DNA from: Setoptus koraiensis
Lineage: Eukaryota > Arthropoda
Assembly (NCBI GenBank): GCA_048013815.1
Contig: CM106586.1
Span: forward strand, 10,540,001-10,604,000
Reading direction: 5' to 3'
Length of the DNA: 64,000 bases
The first letter of the stretch is position 1; every line of letters begins with the position of its first letter. The translations under genes were made by a program, and so were the position numbers. Below are positions 20,501 to 31,196 of the stretch, piece after piece. Under the pieces are notes generated by a model. That model was given only the letters and a program-made list of their open reading frames with translations. It ran no database searches and was not told where the DNA came from.

Positions 20501-23500
20501 CCCGAATTGAGTTACCTACGGCCTAGATGTGCCTGTTATAATATCTATTTGTTTATTTACATATATAGTATGATAATTGTCACTGCAATTGTGAATCAAG
20601 AAATGAAAAAAAAACACGTGTCTTTCAGTGTTTATCCAGCTCATGATACAACTGAAAGAAGGGGCGCTAATAAGCAATAAAGTGTACACTTTTCAAAATT
20701 TTGCCCCTTGCGCGGTGCCTTCGACTCACATCTCTCACATATCTCTAAATACAGTGTGTGCATTTATTATGGCTATAAGGCTCTGTATAAACGATATACT
20801 TCTCTTGACAGTCTTTGGTATAAGCCAAGTACGGCAAATCAATCACTTGCATCACGCACCCAGATAATTGAATCTTAACTAATTAATAATTAATTAATTG
20901 TAAATAATAATTGTATTCACGACTCAAATTCGAAACTTATCAATGACAGCTGTGCCTACCAATGATACAAACAAGCACTCTTCGCGAGAATCTATCGGCT
21001 GAAGAGGTCAACTTGGCTGTTAGATTTGTCAGTGGAGCCAACAAGTTGCATGTTCTCTGTGACTTTATCGTTTGCTTGATTTTCAATTCGCAATCCACAC
21101 CAAGTCCTATCGGAAAATTATGAGCCCTCTGGCTGGCCAACTTTCACTGCCCGTGACAAACGGTTTCGAATGCGACATATTTCGCCTATATCGTTCTGTA
21201 TGGACAGACATTTCAACTCCATGGTCGGCAATCTGTCGCATGATCCGACAATATCTATGTCAAGGCGATGTCAAGGTGTCCTACCTGAAAAAATCAGTCA
21301 ATCGCTAGTTTGAAATCTCTGACGTCGAGATGCGCGTGTATGAGAGCGCTCTTGGTTGACCTCATTGATCGGCAGTCCGGAGGGGTGTCCCATTCGGAAA
21401 GTTCCTGACCAATATGATTAAAGCCCCTCCAGTGGTATCAAGACGATCCTATAATTATATAGGTTAACGAGCCGTACAATGCCGCGACGGGACGGGTTAA
21501 AGGACGAAGCAAACAAAACAGTATGTAATAGCATATCTATAAACCACCAACAGCATTGGATGGTGTGTTCTTTTTTGTCAATGATATTGCTGTCAATTTG
21601 ATCAATTTGTCATCAATGGTTCAAAGTTGATGAACAATTACAATATACTTACATGAGTGTATATAACACTTGATTAACAATCTCTCCTTAATGACATTAC
21701 AAGCGATAATGAATTGTTGATCTTGAAGTATGTGTGTTTGCTTGTAATTTTAATTATTTACATTAATAAGCAATGTAAGTAGCGCTGCCTATTGGTGTGA
21801 CATCTTAATGACGTGCTCCTATTAGTCACTATGTGACAATTGGCAAGATATGAGTGACATCAGGTTCATAATAGGACGAACCGTTACTTTTGCAATTTAC
21901 GCCAATCTCTTATGTCACATCATGCTGCTGGCTGCTGATGATGATTAGGCATAGGCCCTTGGCGTGCATATAATAGCAGTTACTCACTGCTATTACGCAC
22001 AAATGATTGATTGTGATATATGTATCATCATTTTGGTAAGCTGTCAGCACAGTTTGCAAGTTAGTGTTGCATTTTATCATCAATGTTATCTAATAAAGCA
22101 CTAAATATGCAACCATGAACAGACTACATGTCTGGCTATTGCCATCGTCAAGCATTATGTCTCTCTGTCTGTCTCGCTGTTTCTTTAGCTCGCTTGCTGT
22201 TGCATTTCTTGATTAGTTACGCGATCAAGATGCGATAATGATGATAAAAAGCCAATTTGACAAACTGTAGACGCCAACTTATTAGTCATACATAAAAATA
22301 GATCGATAATTTATGTGTGGTATATGTGAGTGCGTATGAAAATTAATAATGTTGATTGAGAAATGGATAAAAAAAAGTTGTCAATGAACGTCGACCATGA
22401 ATTAACATCATTGTTTGTGCGTGTAGCGGATACCACAAGACCTCTATGTGATCTATCACCGGGCGTGTGTGTGTGTGTTGGTGTTCATCAAAACTCTTGC
22501 TACATCACATCAATTGATATGATGATATAATCATAATATGGAATTAATAATTCCTAACACAACAAACATAATTGTTGAACAAATATGCATTGACACATTA
22601 TTAGATAATAGGCGCCACCATAAGGCGCATATAGATCATGTTTATAAACTCGAGTCTCGAGCTAATATAATATAAATTCGCATGGCTTTTCTTCATGCTG
22701 CCTGATTGATTGAATCGGTTAATTGCGACGGCGACGACGACGACGACAACCAAGACACAGGCAGCTATAGTTAATCAACAAATAAAATCCACTCTTCTCG
22801 CTTAATGTGACATATACAGCGTGTGTCTAAGTGATGATTATCATGATGATACTTGATGGTTAGTCTTATGACTACTGACTGTGTACAACAAACATTACTT
22901 CAAGTTGAATTGAACATGCTGCTCGCTCGTTCGTTTAGTTAATATTGTTGGTATTGTCATTAACAATTGGTGTTATTAATTAATTGGTTGAGGTTAATAT
23001 TATCTTAGTTGGTTCGGTGAAACGATTGCTCAACTGCTGCTCTCCGTCAATCATTATTATTAATATTGTCATTCGAATAGTTTGTATGACAACTTGTTAT
23101 TTGGTTGTAACATTACATTTGCGAATGTGCGTATGTCGCATACTGGCAATAATTGGCGCAATTAATCGGTTAATGCATCACAACATAACTAGCCACAAAC
23201 ACGAACAAATACAACAAGTTATTTTCAATTTTCGCTAGTTGATTCAACACCAACATCAACACCGACACCAACACCAACAAGTTACAAGTTAATCAATCAT
23301 CTACATTTGCAAGCTCAAACACAACAGAGAAACAGCAACTATCATCAAGTTTTATATTACATTTATACATGTATATATATACAACTATAAGCAAGAATAT
23401 TCCAATAGTGTCTGGTACTATATCGTAGATTCTATTATCAAGACAGCAATCTTGGCGAACACACAGAAAACTAATAGCTGTCATTGTCTTTAGATCGTTT

Positions 23501-23640
23501 ATGTATTTGTCTATCACGAGACGAACAAGACTGCAAACAGATTACCACTATAATAAATGCACAAATAGATGTTTCATGTTTTTAGTTTCTCCCTGACAAG
23601 AGAAACAAAAGCAGCTTGTCGATCAACATAAATTAGAAAG
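20501..23640. other. 3.1 kb non-coding interval with one GC-rich structured patch
   Basis: No gene is supported. Short frames at 20961-21128 and 21121-21308 are open but match nothing I know. At 21379-21430 GGAGGGG pairs with CCCCTCC around a segment containing GGAAAGTTCCTGACC; this patch differs from its AT-rich surroundings and might be a structured RNA. The rest is AT-rich intergenic DNA, including GAC-triplet (22720-22745) and CAACAC-type (23240-23280) repeats. Confidence 0.4.
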
Positions 23641-23649
23641 TATATAAAG
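23641..23649 (+). promoter_or_regulatory. TATA box of the allatostatin C gene
   Basis: TATATAAAG lies 104-112 bases before the start codon. Transcription would begin near 23670, leaving a leader of about 80 bases. Confidence 0.5.
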
Positions 23650-23752
23650 GCAAACTGTATCACTTTAATTGACGTATCGCGGTAATAGCTCAGATAAATT
23701 GATTTGTAATCAATTTGTGTTGTAATTAAATAGTAATTAGGAACAAATAGAA

Positions 23753-25136
23753 ATGTTATTCAAAAACAGTCGCCATTGTGCTTGTTTTAAGCTGGCCCAG
23801 CAATGCCATCAGTATAGGCACCTGCAAACATCGCTGCTGTCAAATGATCATCAATACAACAGATCTAGGTGCTGTGCTCGTCCGATTTTAGTGGATAGGG
23901 CCGAAGTTTTCTTTGGCTTAGCACTGGTATTAGGCACTGTTATTTTGTTTGTAGAAAGTTTACCTTATCAACAATGGGACCCGTCAACTAACGGAGCCCA
24001 TTCAACCAATCAGATTGCTGGAGATAGCGAAAAGCAAACTAGAGTGCAACAACAAAGTACAGAAGGCTCACAAATGACAACCAATATGCCGCAAACAGAT
24101 TACAAGCAATCCACTCCAATGTTCGACGGATCCGCAATGGTCGAACACACAGCAAGTGACAACAAACAAACAAACGAGATCGCTAGAAATGTTTTAGAGC
24201 AAATTCTGAGACAATATTACAGCAGAGTGCTGGGCAACATGATAATGGTACGCAGGCCGGCCCTGGTCGAATCTCAAGTTGTCTCAAAACGAAGACAAAT
24301 GGAGTTGCCCTCGACAACTGAGCAAACTATGGAGACGCCGATCGCGGCGTCGTCGCAACCGTCCTATGCCAAAGTCGACACCGGTTCGTCCCTCGAAGAT
24401 CACTACATGCTAATTGTAAGTGCTCGGTTAATCTAGTCAACTCTATCCACAACTAAGTTCATGTGCCGAAGAGGCTCGGTTAAGGATTTCCAACTTGACG
24501 GTTAACTAACGGTAGTTTACTTTTTCCTCTATCTCCGTTCACCCTAAACAGGAGAGTTACGCAAGAAGTCCCCTTGACTTTTTCACGGCCACCAACAACA
24601 CAAACAGTTCGGAAAATTTGGTTAGTGATGCATCTCCAACGTCCGACAACAAACGCCGAGCGATTGTGAATGAAAATTCAGTTGATTCACCGACTTCCGT
24701 CCAGGACATAATCAGTAACGGAGAGAATGACAATTATTTTGAGGCACTTCTCAATGAGATCGCCATCGATCACATGCTCTATTCTCAAGAGAGACCCGCC
24801 AATGATCAGCATCAACAAATGAACGAGGATTCTGACGGCGAGTCATCACTGATAAGCAATGACCAACAGGCAGAGGGCAACACTGAATATCTCGGAGATA
24901 CTGATATGAATATTAGAGCCAGTCTCTCATCTACAATTAACGATTTAAATCAGCAGAAAAGTGATGGTGGACTAAGCAATTTACTACTCAGGCGACAACA
25001 ACAACACCAATCAACGGTTGCGCCAGCATTCATATCATCGTTGGCCTCCTCGTTTGCCATGGACGACTTTTCCAAGAGACATATAAGATTTCATCCGTGC
25101 TACTTCAATCCAATTTCATGTTTCACAAAACGCTAA
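23753..25136 (+). CDS. AstC: Allatostatin C (PISCF) neuropeptide precursor
   Basis: Two exons, 23753-24415 and 24552-25136, join in phase 0 across a 136-bp GT-AG intron and encode 415 residues. The C-terminus contains KR-HIRFHPCYFNPISCF-TKR. CYFNPISCF is the invariant disulfide-bridged core of arthropod allatostatin C, preceded by a dibasic KR site. Allatostatin C inhibits juvenile-hormone synthesis or muscle activity in arthropods and acts on somatostatin-like receptors. Oddities: the precursor is several times longer than usual (about 120 residues); its hydrophobic segment (FFGLALVLGTVILFVES) starts about 52 residues in, so it would be an internal signal or anchor unless a later Met is used; and a Thr follows the final Phe, so trimming of KR would leave PISCFT. 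The linker is acidic and Gln/Ser-rich. A TATA box lies upstream. Confidence 0.85.
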
Positions 25137-26236
25137 AAAACAGTATCAGTTGCTAGAAATCCGGATTACAATTTCAGAATATCATTTAGAGAATCAAATT
25201 CCAAACAAAAAAAAGTTTAAATTGATTACGTCTAGTCGGATTAGGTAGCTATAAAAATCTATGAAAATCAACAGTGACGTTTAATAGTCTCTGAATGATT
25301 CTCTCAATAGATTAACACCCATTAAATGGATATAGCACTGGTTTTATACAATAGAACCGGTACACACGGAAATCACCTCATAAAGTTTCTCAGCGAAACA
25401 TCGACGGGTTCTCACGGTCAATGATATCTTCTTTGAAACAAGTTCAACTATGGCTCGATCTCAAAGAACAACGAAAGATAAAAGATATCTACTATTTTTA
25501 CCTGTTTTAGGTTATATGATATAGAATTGATATGTATCGGAGATGAGAATTAAATCTCATGATCTCAGCGATATTAGTGTGTTCAAAACCTTGCCATAAG
25601 TCTTTGAGGAGACAAAAGACAAGGATTGATGCATTGGCATAAAACGCTATATCGCACCAGAAGCTTGGCATATCGTCACATAGTTATTCTATGTTTATCG
25701 CTTTACAGTAATTCAAGAGTTAGCAACATCCAACTAATGAAAGTTTTGTTTCAATTGTTTCCTGTTGCAAAACCTACAAGAGAAAAAAAGTTGTTAATTA
25801 GAATGGCACTGCAATCACATATCCAGGTCAGAGCAAATTTATTGTTGCATCTTCTCCTATGAGACAGTTACGATAAATACACGAAGTGTAGCCTGAATTT
25901 CATAGTCAACACTAACGCAATAAAATAAAATTATATTTACAAAATATAGCTGAGTTTTATAAATTTCTGTTGACTCAAATCACGTAAGATACATGAGACG
26001 TGTATCATTCATCGTGTTATAGCAGTCTGTTCTTATGAAATATTTTAGTTTGGTGACAAAATCGAATGGCTACTTGACCGGAAGTTAGAGGAGTGGACTC
26101 ATGTGAGATCTGTTCGGTTGATTATTGTACAAGTTACATGTTCTACAGTTATAATATACATTTTTTTTTTCATTTCTCGTTCCAAAATTACATCATGCAG
26201 TTAGTGGATCGAATTCGACGATGAAATGACGTCTAT
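25137..26236. other. Convergent intergenic DNA, AstC / ELMOD
   Basis: It contains poly(A)-type signals near 25920 and a T-run near 26160. No gene is supported. Confidence 0.4.
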
Positions 26237-27608
26237 TTAATTATCTTTTTCTCCATATATAAATTTCAACGAAAAGTTGAGTTGCTTCAAGTCTTCTTGA
26301 ATTATGACAGTGAAATCATCCATAACACTATTAAATTCCATAATTGATCGCGGCGCTCGTTGATTCCAGTAACAATTGAACCGTATGAATAGCTCAACAT
26401 ATAGCTCGTTGATCATCGACAGTATATTGGATTTTTCAAAACGTTTAAAATATCTATCATCATATAAGAAATGTTTCAAGTGTCCATTCTTAATCAGTGT
26501 GAATATTGTATATGTTAAATTTATACCAACGATTGCAAATGGAAAGTTTGGTGTAATGTCATTGACAAGTAAGTTTTTTGCGATGATACTCCTGTGTCTC
26601 GCTAAATACTCGAGATTAATCAGGCCTAGCAGCCCCATTCCTCTGAAGTCAGTTCCGGGGTCTTCGCCTTGAAAGCCTATTGTATTGTGGAGCAAGAGAA
26701 AAAACAGGTCACAGTCAAATTTGTCAAGTTTGTCAAGTTTGGAATTCATGAGTTTCATTTGGCGAGAAAACTTACCGATTCTAGACCATCGATTTGACAC
26801 GAGAGCTGAGGAACAATCAATGGGTTCTTTGGGCATCATGTGATTCCATAGACTAATTAGTCTAACTGCATGCAACAAATCGCTTGATTCGTATTTAATA
26901 CTTGCGAGCTGACTGGCTATAACTTGAACTTGCCTATGGGTGTATATTCTATGGAGTGCGTCTTTCAAATCGATGAGACTTTGAGCTGGAGTGCGAGACA
27001 TTCCTTTCTCTTTGATTATCACATTGTATGTGTCTTCAAGCGCTTTCAGTTTGCTTGCGTGTGTAGATCGGACAACAGGACCATCTATATAGGAGTCCAA
27101 GTGGTCTAGTAGAGCCTCCACTTGTTCGGACGACAAGCTTGCTTCCTTCTCTTTGTCATCACACTGTTGTTGATGTTCATTGTCCAATAGGCCAAAAGTG
27201 TAGCCAAGTCGAAACAGTCGATATTCGCATAGCGCAGCCAGCGAATCTTTCCTCACCAATTGATTATGGCTCTCGAAATGGTAGTACTGGTCAACGACAT
27301 GATTGATGGCACGAGAACATGTCCTGTTGAGCCAATTCTCTAACAATTGTAAATAAGTTGAGTGGAGGAGAAAAAGATGTTGCTTACTTGTTGGTTGCTG
27401 GTAAAGATTTCCGAAGATTGTATTTAACTGCATTAGACTCACCGACATCGGAAGTTTTTGAACGGATGTCCAATTTACTGAGGCATATCCGTTGTATTTC
27501 ATGCTTGCCCGTTAGTTTGTATATTACAGATTTAAACAGGCGCCGAATGAGAGTGGCGATAAAGAGAAAAATTAAATCAAGCTTACAGTGTAAGTTAATG
27601 TCCATCAT
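26237..27608 (-). CDS. ELMOD2: ELMO domain-containing protein (ELMOD1/2-like)
   Basis: Exon 1 is 27608-27443 and exon 2 is 27339-26237, joined by a 103-bp GT-AG intron that splits a Glu codon; the product is 422 residues. The N-terminus has a hydrophobic segment, then the family block YKLTGKHEIQRI (human WLLRQMTGKCELQRI). The ELMO domain occupies about 210-400 and contains the diagnostic GFQGEDPGTDFRGMGLLGLINLEYL, whose Arg is the putative arginine finger, followed by FAIVGINLTYTIFTLIK. ELMOD proteins are GTPase-activating proteins for ARL2 and ARF family GTPases on membranes and mitochondria. A linker of about 60 residues (around 85-150) is longer than in the human protein. Splice sites were read directly; which ELMOD paralogue this is cannot be decided. 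Confidence 0.85.
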
Positions 27609-27759
27609 TTAATCCTATGATTGTTATAAACTCTTGCGGGTCCTTCTTTTCGAAACCATTTCCACAGCTGGATAATTGGCAACAAAATGGCCATTTATAT
27701 TGGTCATTTGTTTATACATTGTATACGTTGTCTGTGTAGACGGGTTTTTCTTCAGCCAT

Positions 27760-27930
27760 ATGTTTGTGCTACAAATACAGGGTGTCAGACAAACACTGCA
27801 ACCCGATGATGATGTTCCGGTACGTAGTTTAGATGCAGTTACAGAGCAAGCAGCTGAACTCTTTCATGCTCGATCGTTCAAATTTGGCTCCAAGTCATTG
27901 CGTCACCATGTGCCGTATAACATGGCATAA
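27760..27930 (+). CDS. Candidate 56-residue small protein, unrecognised
   Basis: An ATG frame encodes MFVLQIQGVRQTLQPDDDV and ends SLRHHVPYNMA, immediately followed by AATAAA-type sequence. The same frame is open back to 27676 through a hydrophobic run. An acceptor-like TACAG lies inside at about 27780, so it could instead be a last exon. It sits between the ELMOD and PREB promoters. I do not recognise it. Confidence 0.25.
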   Translation: MFVLQIQGVRQTLQPDDDVPVRSLDAVTEQAAELFHARSFKFGSKSLRHHVPYNMA

Positions 27931-28116
27931 AATAAAAACAATTGCCACCTGTCCATCCGTCATCCAGCATCCCTATCGACAGACAATCTCTATGTACACA
28001 GACGATTATTTCATTTGTATCAATATATCACCTAACTCTTTATTTATTACTAACTGATCAGCACACTTTAGATCGGCTCCCTTCAAATTTGGTTCGGGTA
28101 GCTCAACGGATAAGAA

Positions 28117-29319
28117 ATGAAAGCTCTAACTCTTTCCGTTGTGAACACTCCAATCTATGTGATCAAATCTCTTGGTCACTGCCATCTAATCATTGCCGGT
28201 GGCGGCGGCTCCTCCAAGACAGGAGTTAGCAACAAGATTATTATCTATGAGATAGTGGCCACCAAGAAGGCGTGCCAATTGAACCAGGTACAGGAGATTC
28301 TCTTGGAGTCGGACGCAATAATGACAGGAGCCCTTATGAGTTCGTTACACTATGATGAAAAAAACTTCTCATCAAATTCTCTTTTCGCAACTGCTGGATC
28401 GCCCACAAACAAGCTGCGCCTGTACAAAGTCAAATTCACATTGCCAGATCCATTTAAAACGGATATCAACGTTGCATTGGAGGGAGTAGCAATCGATGAT
28501 AGAATACAAGAGAATGATGGTTACAAATGTTTGGTTAGTACACAAGCAGGAAGCACACTTATAGGTGGTGGTATGAATGGAAGGGTTACAATTTGGCCAA
28601 ATATCTCGGATAATCTCGACTCATTCACAAAATTTCAAGCTCTCAGTTGTGAGATTGACGAATTAGATGCCCATCCGGACGGAATACAAGTGTTGGTACT
28701 GTCACGTAAAAAGGGCTGTTCTGTATGGGATATAACAAAGGAGAAAAAATTGCTCGAATTAAGCAAGACTAGTGTTAATTTGGATGATAGTTCTATAGCC
28801 TACGAATTTAGATCTTGTAAATTTAGTCCAACTATCAGTAAGAAAAATTCCGCCGCTTACTTATACACAGTGAGCAATCCCCCCAATTGTGTCAAGGCAC
28901 CATCTAAACTGACGAAATGGGAAACAAAAAATTACAAGATAGTTCAACAAGTAATGGTTGGAATGGACTCAATCATGGCCCTAGCCATCAGCAAAGACGA
29001 CAAATATATAGGCTTAGGCACAGCTGGAGGATCAGTCTATATACATAATTCATCAAATCTGCAACAGATTTATAATGTAAAAAAGGCTCATAATATATTT
29101 GTCACATCTCTGGAATTCCTCCCGTCCTCACAGGAATCTAAATTGTTGACAAACACAGACACTTGTTCGCTTGTGAGTGTAAGCGTTGACCAGAAAATTG
29201 TGCTGCATAGGCCGACCCAAAGCAAGTTACGTAAAGGTCTAATACTAAGATTTATTATCTTCATCTTAATTTATGTGATTTATGAAGTATTGACCTATTA
29301 CATCCCTTTACAGCAATAA
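28117..29319 (+). CDS. PREB: PREB/SEC12-type guanine nucleotide exchange factor for SAR1
   Basis: This intronless 400-residue protein is a seven-bladed WD-type beta-propeller with a single C-terminal membrane anchor (about 373-396, LILRFIIFILIYVIYEVLTYYI). The first blade has the family's IAGGGGSSKTGVSN loop, which holds the potassium ion and catalytic residues in yeast Sec12. Later blades include TAGSPTNKLRLYKV and KDDKYIGLGTAGGSVYIHNSSNL, then HNIFVTSLEFLP. PREB/Sec12 is embedded in the ER membrane, loads GTP onto SAR1 and starts COPII coat assembly at exit sites. It converges on SIN1. Confidence 0.9.
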   Translation: MKALTLSVVNTPIYVIKSLGHCHLIIAGGGGSSKTGVSNKIIIYEIVATKKACQLNQVQEILLESDAIMTGALMSSLHYDEKNFSSNSLFATAGSPTNKLRLYKVKFTLPDPFKTDINVALEGVAIDDRIQENDGYKCLVSTQAGSTLIGGGMNGRVTIWPNISDNLDSFTKFQALSCEIDELDAHPDGIQVLVLSRKKGCSVWDITKEKKLLELSKTSVNLDDSSIAYEFRSCKFSPTISKKNSAAYLYTVSNPPNCVKAPSKLTKWETKNYKIVQQVMVGMDSIMALAISKDDKYIGLGTAGGSVYIHNSSNLQQIYNVKKAHNIFVTSLEFLPSSQESKLLTNTDTCSLVSVSVDQKIVLHRPTQSKLRKGLILRFIIFILIYVIYEVLTYYIPLQQ

Positions 29320-29460
29320 AGTACAATTGTTGAATATTGTAAGTTTTTGTTTGACAAAATAGTAATGGAATTTAAAGATCGGCAGCCGAGTAATATGAGT
29401 AAATAATGTTAACAAAACATAGGTAGAAACAGTTTATCTTTTGTTGAATGTATGTTTACG

Positions 29461-29496
29461 GACAGCCACCTCCATGAGCCTCAGGAAGTGGCTGTC
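29461..29496. other. 9-bp stem with 18-base loop between PREB and SIN1
   Basis: GACAGCCAC pairs with GTGGCTGTC; flanking GAATG and CATTC can also pair. It lies in shared 3' untranslated sequence and could be a small RNA hairpin or a processing signal. Confidence 0.4.
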
Positions 29497-29642
29497 TGCA
29501 TTCCTATTTACAATCGAAAGTATCCCAAACACAGATCAAACAGAGGAAAAATGTACTTCAACGGAAGTAGACAATTCTTTATAGTGTAGTCGGTTAATTT
29601 ATTCTGAGTAGAATGATATTTCACTAGATGCTTTTAGTCGAT

Positions 29643-30861
29643 TTAGTTGGTATTCTCCAATTTTGCATCTCGGAATATTAGCCGACGTAAACCTGACCAC
29701 CTTCTTGTGCGCGTTGATACCTTTGTAGTACTAGGTATTTCATCTCTTGATGAAGGGATCAAATGACTACAAAAGGCTCCATTCACAAATGTGTCTGTTC
29801 TTATGCTCTTGTTTGATTTTTCAGTCAGAGCTAACGTTGGAAAACCAAATTTTGATAAAGGTTCTTTATCATTTAGACTAGGAAAGTCAGCATCCACTTC
29901 ACCATTGTCCTCTGCTATCCTCAGGCAGTAATGATCCACATCATTTACCAGTTTCTTTTCGTGGCCCTCATTTGTGTACTGCCAACAGATAAGACCAATA
30001 AGATCGTAGACTCTTGCAGCTGAATTGATTATTATGTCTATAGTTTCGACTTTTCCTGCACGAGGACTGACTGAAGTGCTATTCTGTAAGTTACCATTAC
30101 CATTAGTTTGTAATGTGGAATCTGATGTGGGAGATTCAGTTGAATTTATGGCCATAAATATCTTGATATTCTTAGTTTGTCCGGAGTCGCTCACACGTCC
30201 GTCAAATTGAGCGAATCTATCGAACGGATTCCTAATAAATGGATATTTTTCCAGAAGCCGGCTTAAACCTGATTTCACGGGTGGCTCTTTAACGATCTCT
30301 CTCATTTCATCCAGCTCATTGCATTGATCCTGGTTGGAGGTTGGAGAGTCTTGCGATAGTCTGTCTTCATTCTGACTATTTGAGGGAGAGTTATTGCGCC
30401 AGACGATGGTTTTTATTCTTGACTGGTTGATTTTTTCCTGTTTCAATTTATCCAATCTCTGAGCCGTATTAGACCGTCTCCTATGCGTAGAAATATAATC
30501 TATTTCAGAATTGATATCATATGACTGGCGGGTCTGAATCAACTCGGATTCAAACTGTAAATCATAGGCTGATTTGGAGTAATTTAAATGAAGTTTACAG
30601 GTCAACGGACGGACTATGTTGCTGATTGTTATATATTGATGGTTGTTCAATGAACCTGGTTGACTTACCTGCTGGATTTAGGGTTTCAATATCACCTGTA
30701 TTATCACTAATTGTCGTATCATCAAATAAACATCGTTGATGGAGATTTTCGAAAACGCTCTCATCAAGCATAACAACTTCACACATTCCATTAGCATCTC
30801 CTGTTATGAATGAGTGGTAGATGTGGGATAATAAGAACCTTCTATCATCGTATAAAGCCAT
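29643..30861 (-). CDS. MAPKAP1: TORC2 subunit SIN1 (MAPKAP1), lacking RBD and PH domains
   Basis: Exons 30861-30669 and 30613-29643 join in phase 1 across a 55-bp intron to give 387 residues. The N-terminus matches SIN1 (LLSHIYHSFITGDANGMCEVV; RRRSNTAQRLDKLKQEKINQ). The CRIM domain runs from about 170 to 330 with NPFDRFAQFDGR, VYDLIGLICWQYTNEG, and [32 protein letters not shown]. SIN1 bridges mTORC2 to AKT, PKC and SGK through CRIM. After it the human protein has a Ras-binding and a PH domain; here only about 50 unrelated Arg-rich residues follow, then a stop and AATAAA about 40 bases on. There is no room for more exons before PREB. The encoded form would bind substrate but lack the phosphoinositide-sensing module. 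Confidence 0.9.
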
Positions 30862-31196
30862 GAGATAGTCAAATAAAATTATTTAATAAAACAAATGCAG
30901 CTACAGAGTAGAGTTTATTTCAATAATGATGAAATTCGTCTAATGACAACACATCCATGAAAATACCGACCGTGTTTCAGCTGTTTTCATAACAATGCTG
31001 CAGCGGTGGATTTGAAATTCAAAGGGACTTCGTTTGGCGCAACGACTTTGCGCGTTGTGTGCACTGTTGCCGACAAACATACCGCGCACCGATGACCACA
31101 TGTGAATTTGTTGAATCTTTGATAAAATCACAAAACAAAAAAGAATTTATTTATCACATTATCATTAGAAGCAATTTTCTTCAAAAATCTGCAAAC
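30862..31196. promoter_or_regulatory. Bidirectional promoter, SIN1 / SAE1
   Basis: The 335 bases between two divergent start codons include TGTTTCAGCTGTTTTCAT at about 30973-30990. A second close copy of the surrounding 50 bases occurs in the GALK2/PGM2 promoter. A near-palindromic GCGCAACGACTTTGCGCGTTG follows at about 31036. Confidence 0.55.

Noticed and set aside
20961-21308. Two adjoining short frames that might be one gene
   Set aside because: No splice sites join them convincingly and neither resembles a known protein.
23680-23752. tRNA-like start GCGGTAATAGCTCAG upstream of AstC
   Set aside because: There is no T-arm or complementary 3' end; it is probably leader sequence.
28092-28165. 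tRNA-like A box (TAGCTCAACGG) before PREB
   Set aside because: There is no matching B box (GGTTCRANNCC) or acceptor stem downstream; the stretch runs into the PREB start codon.
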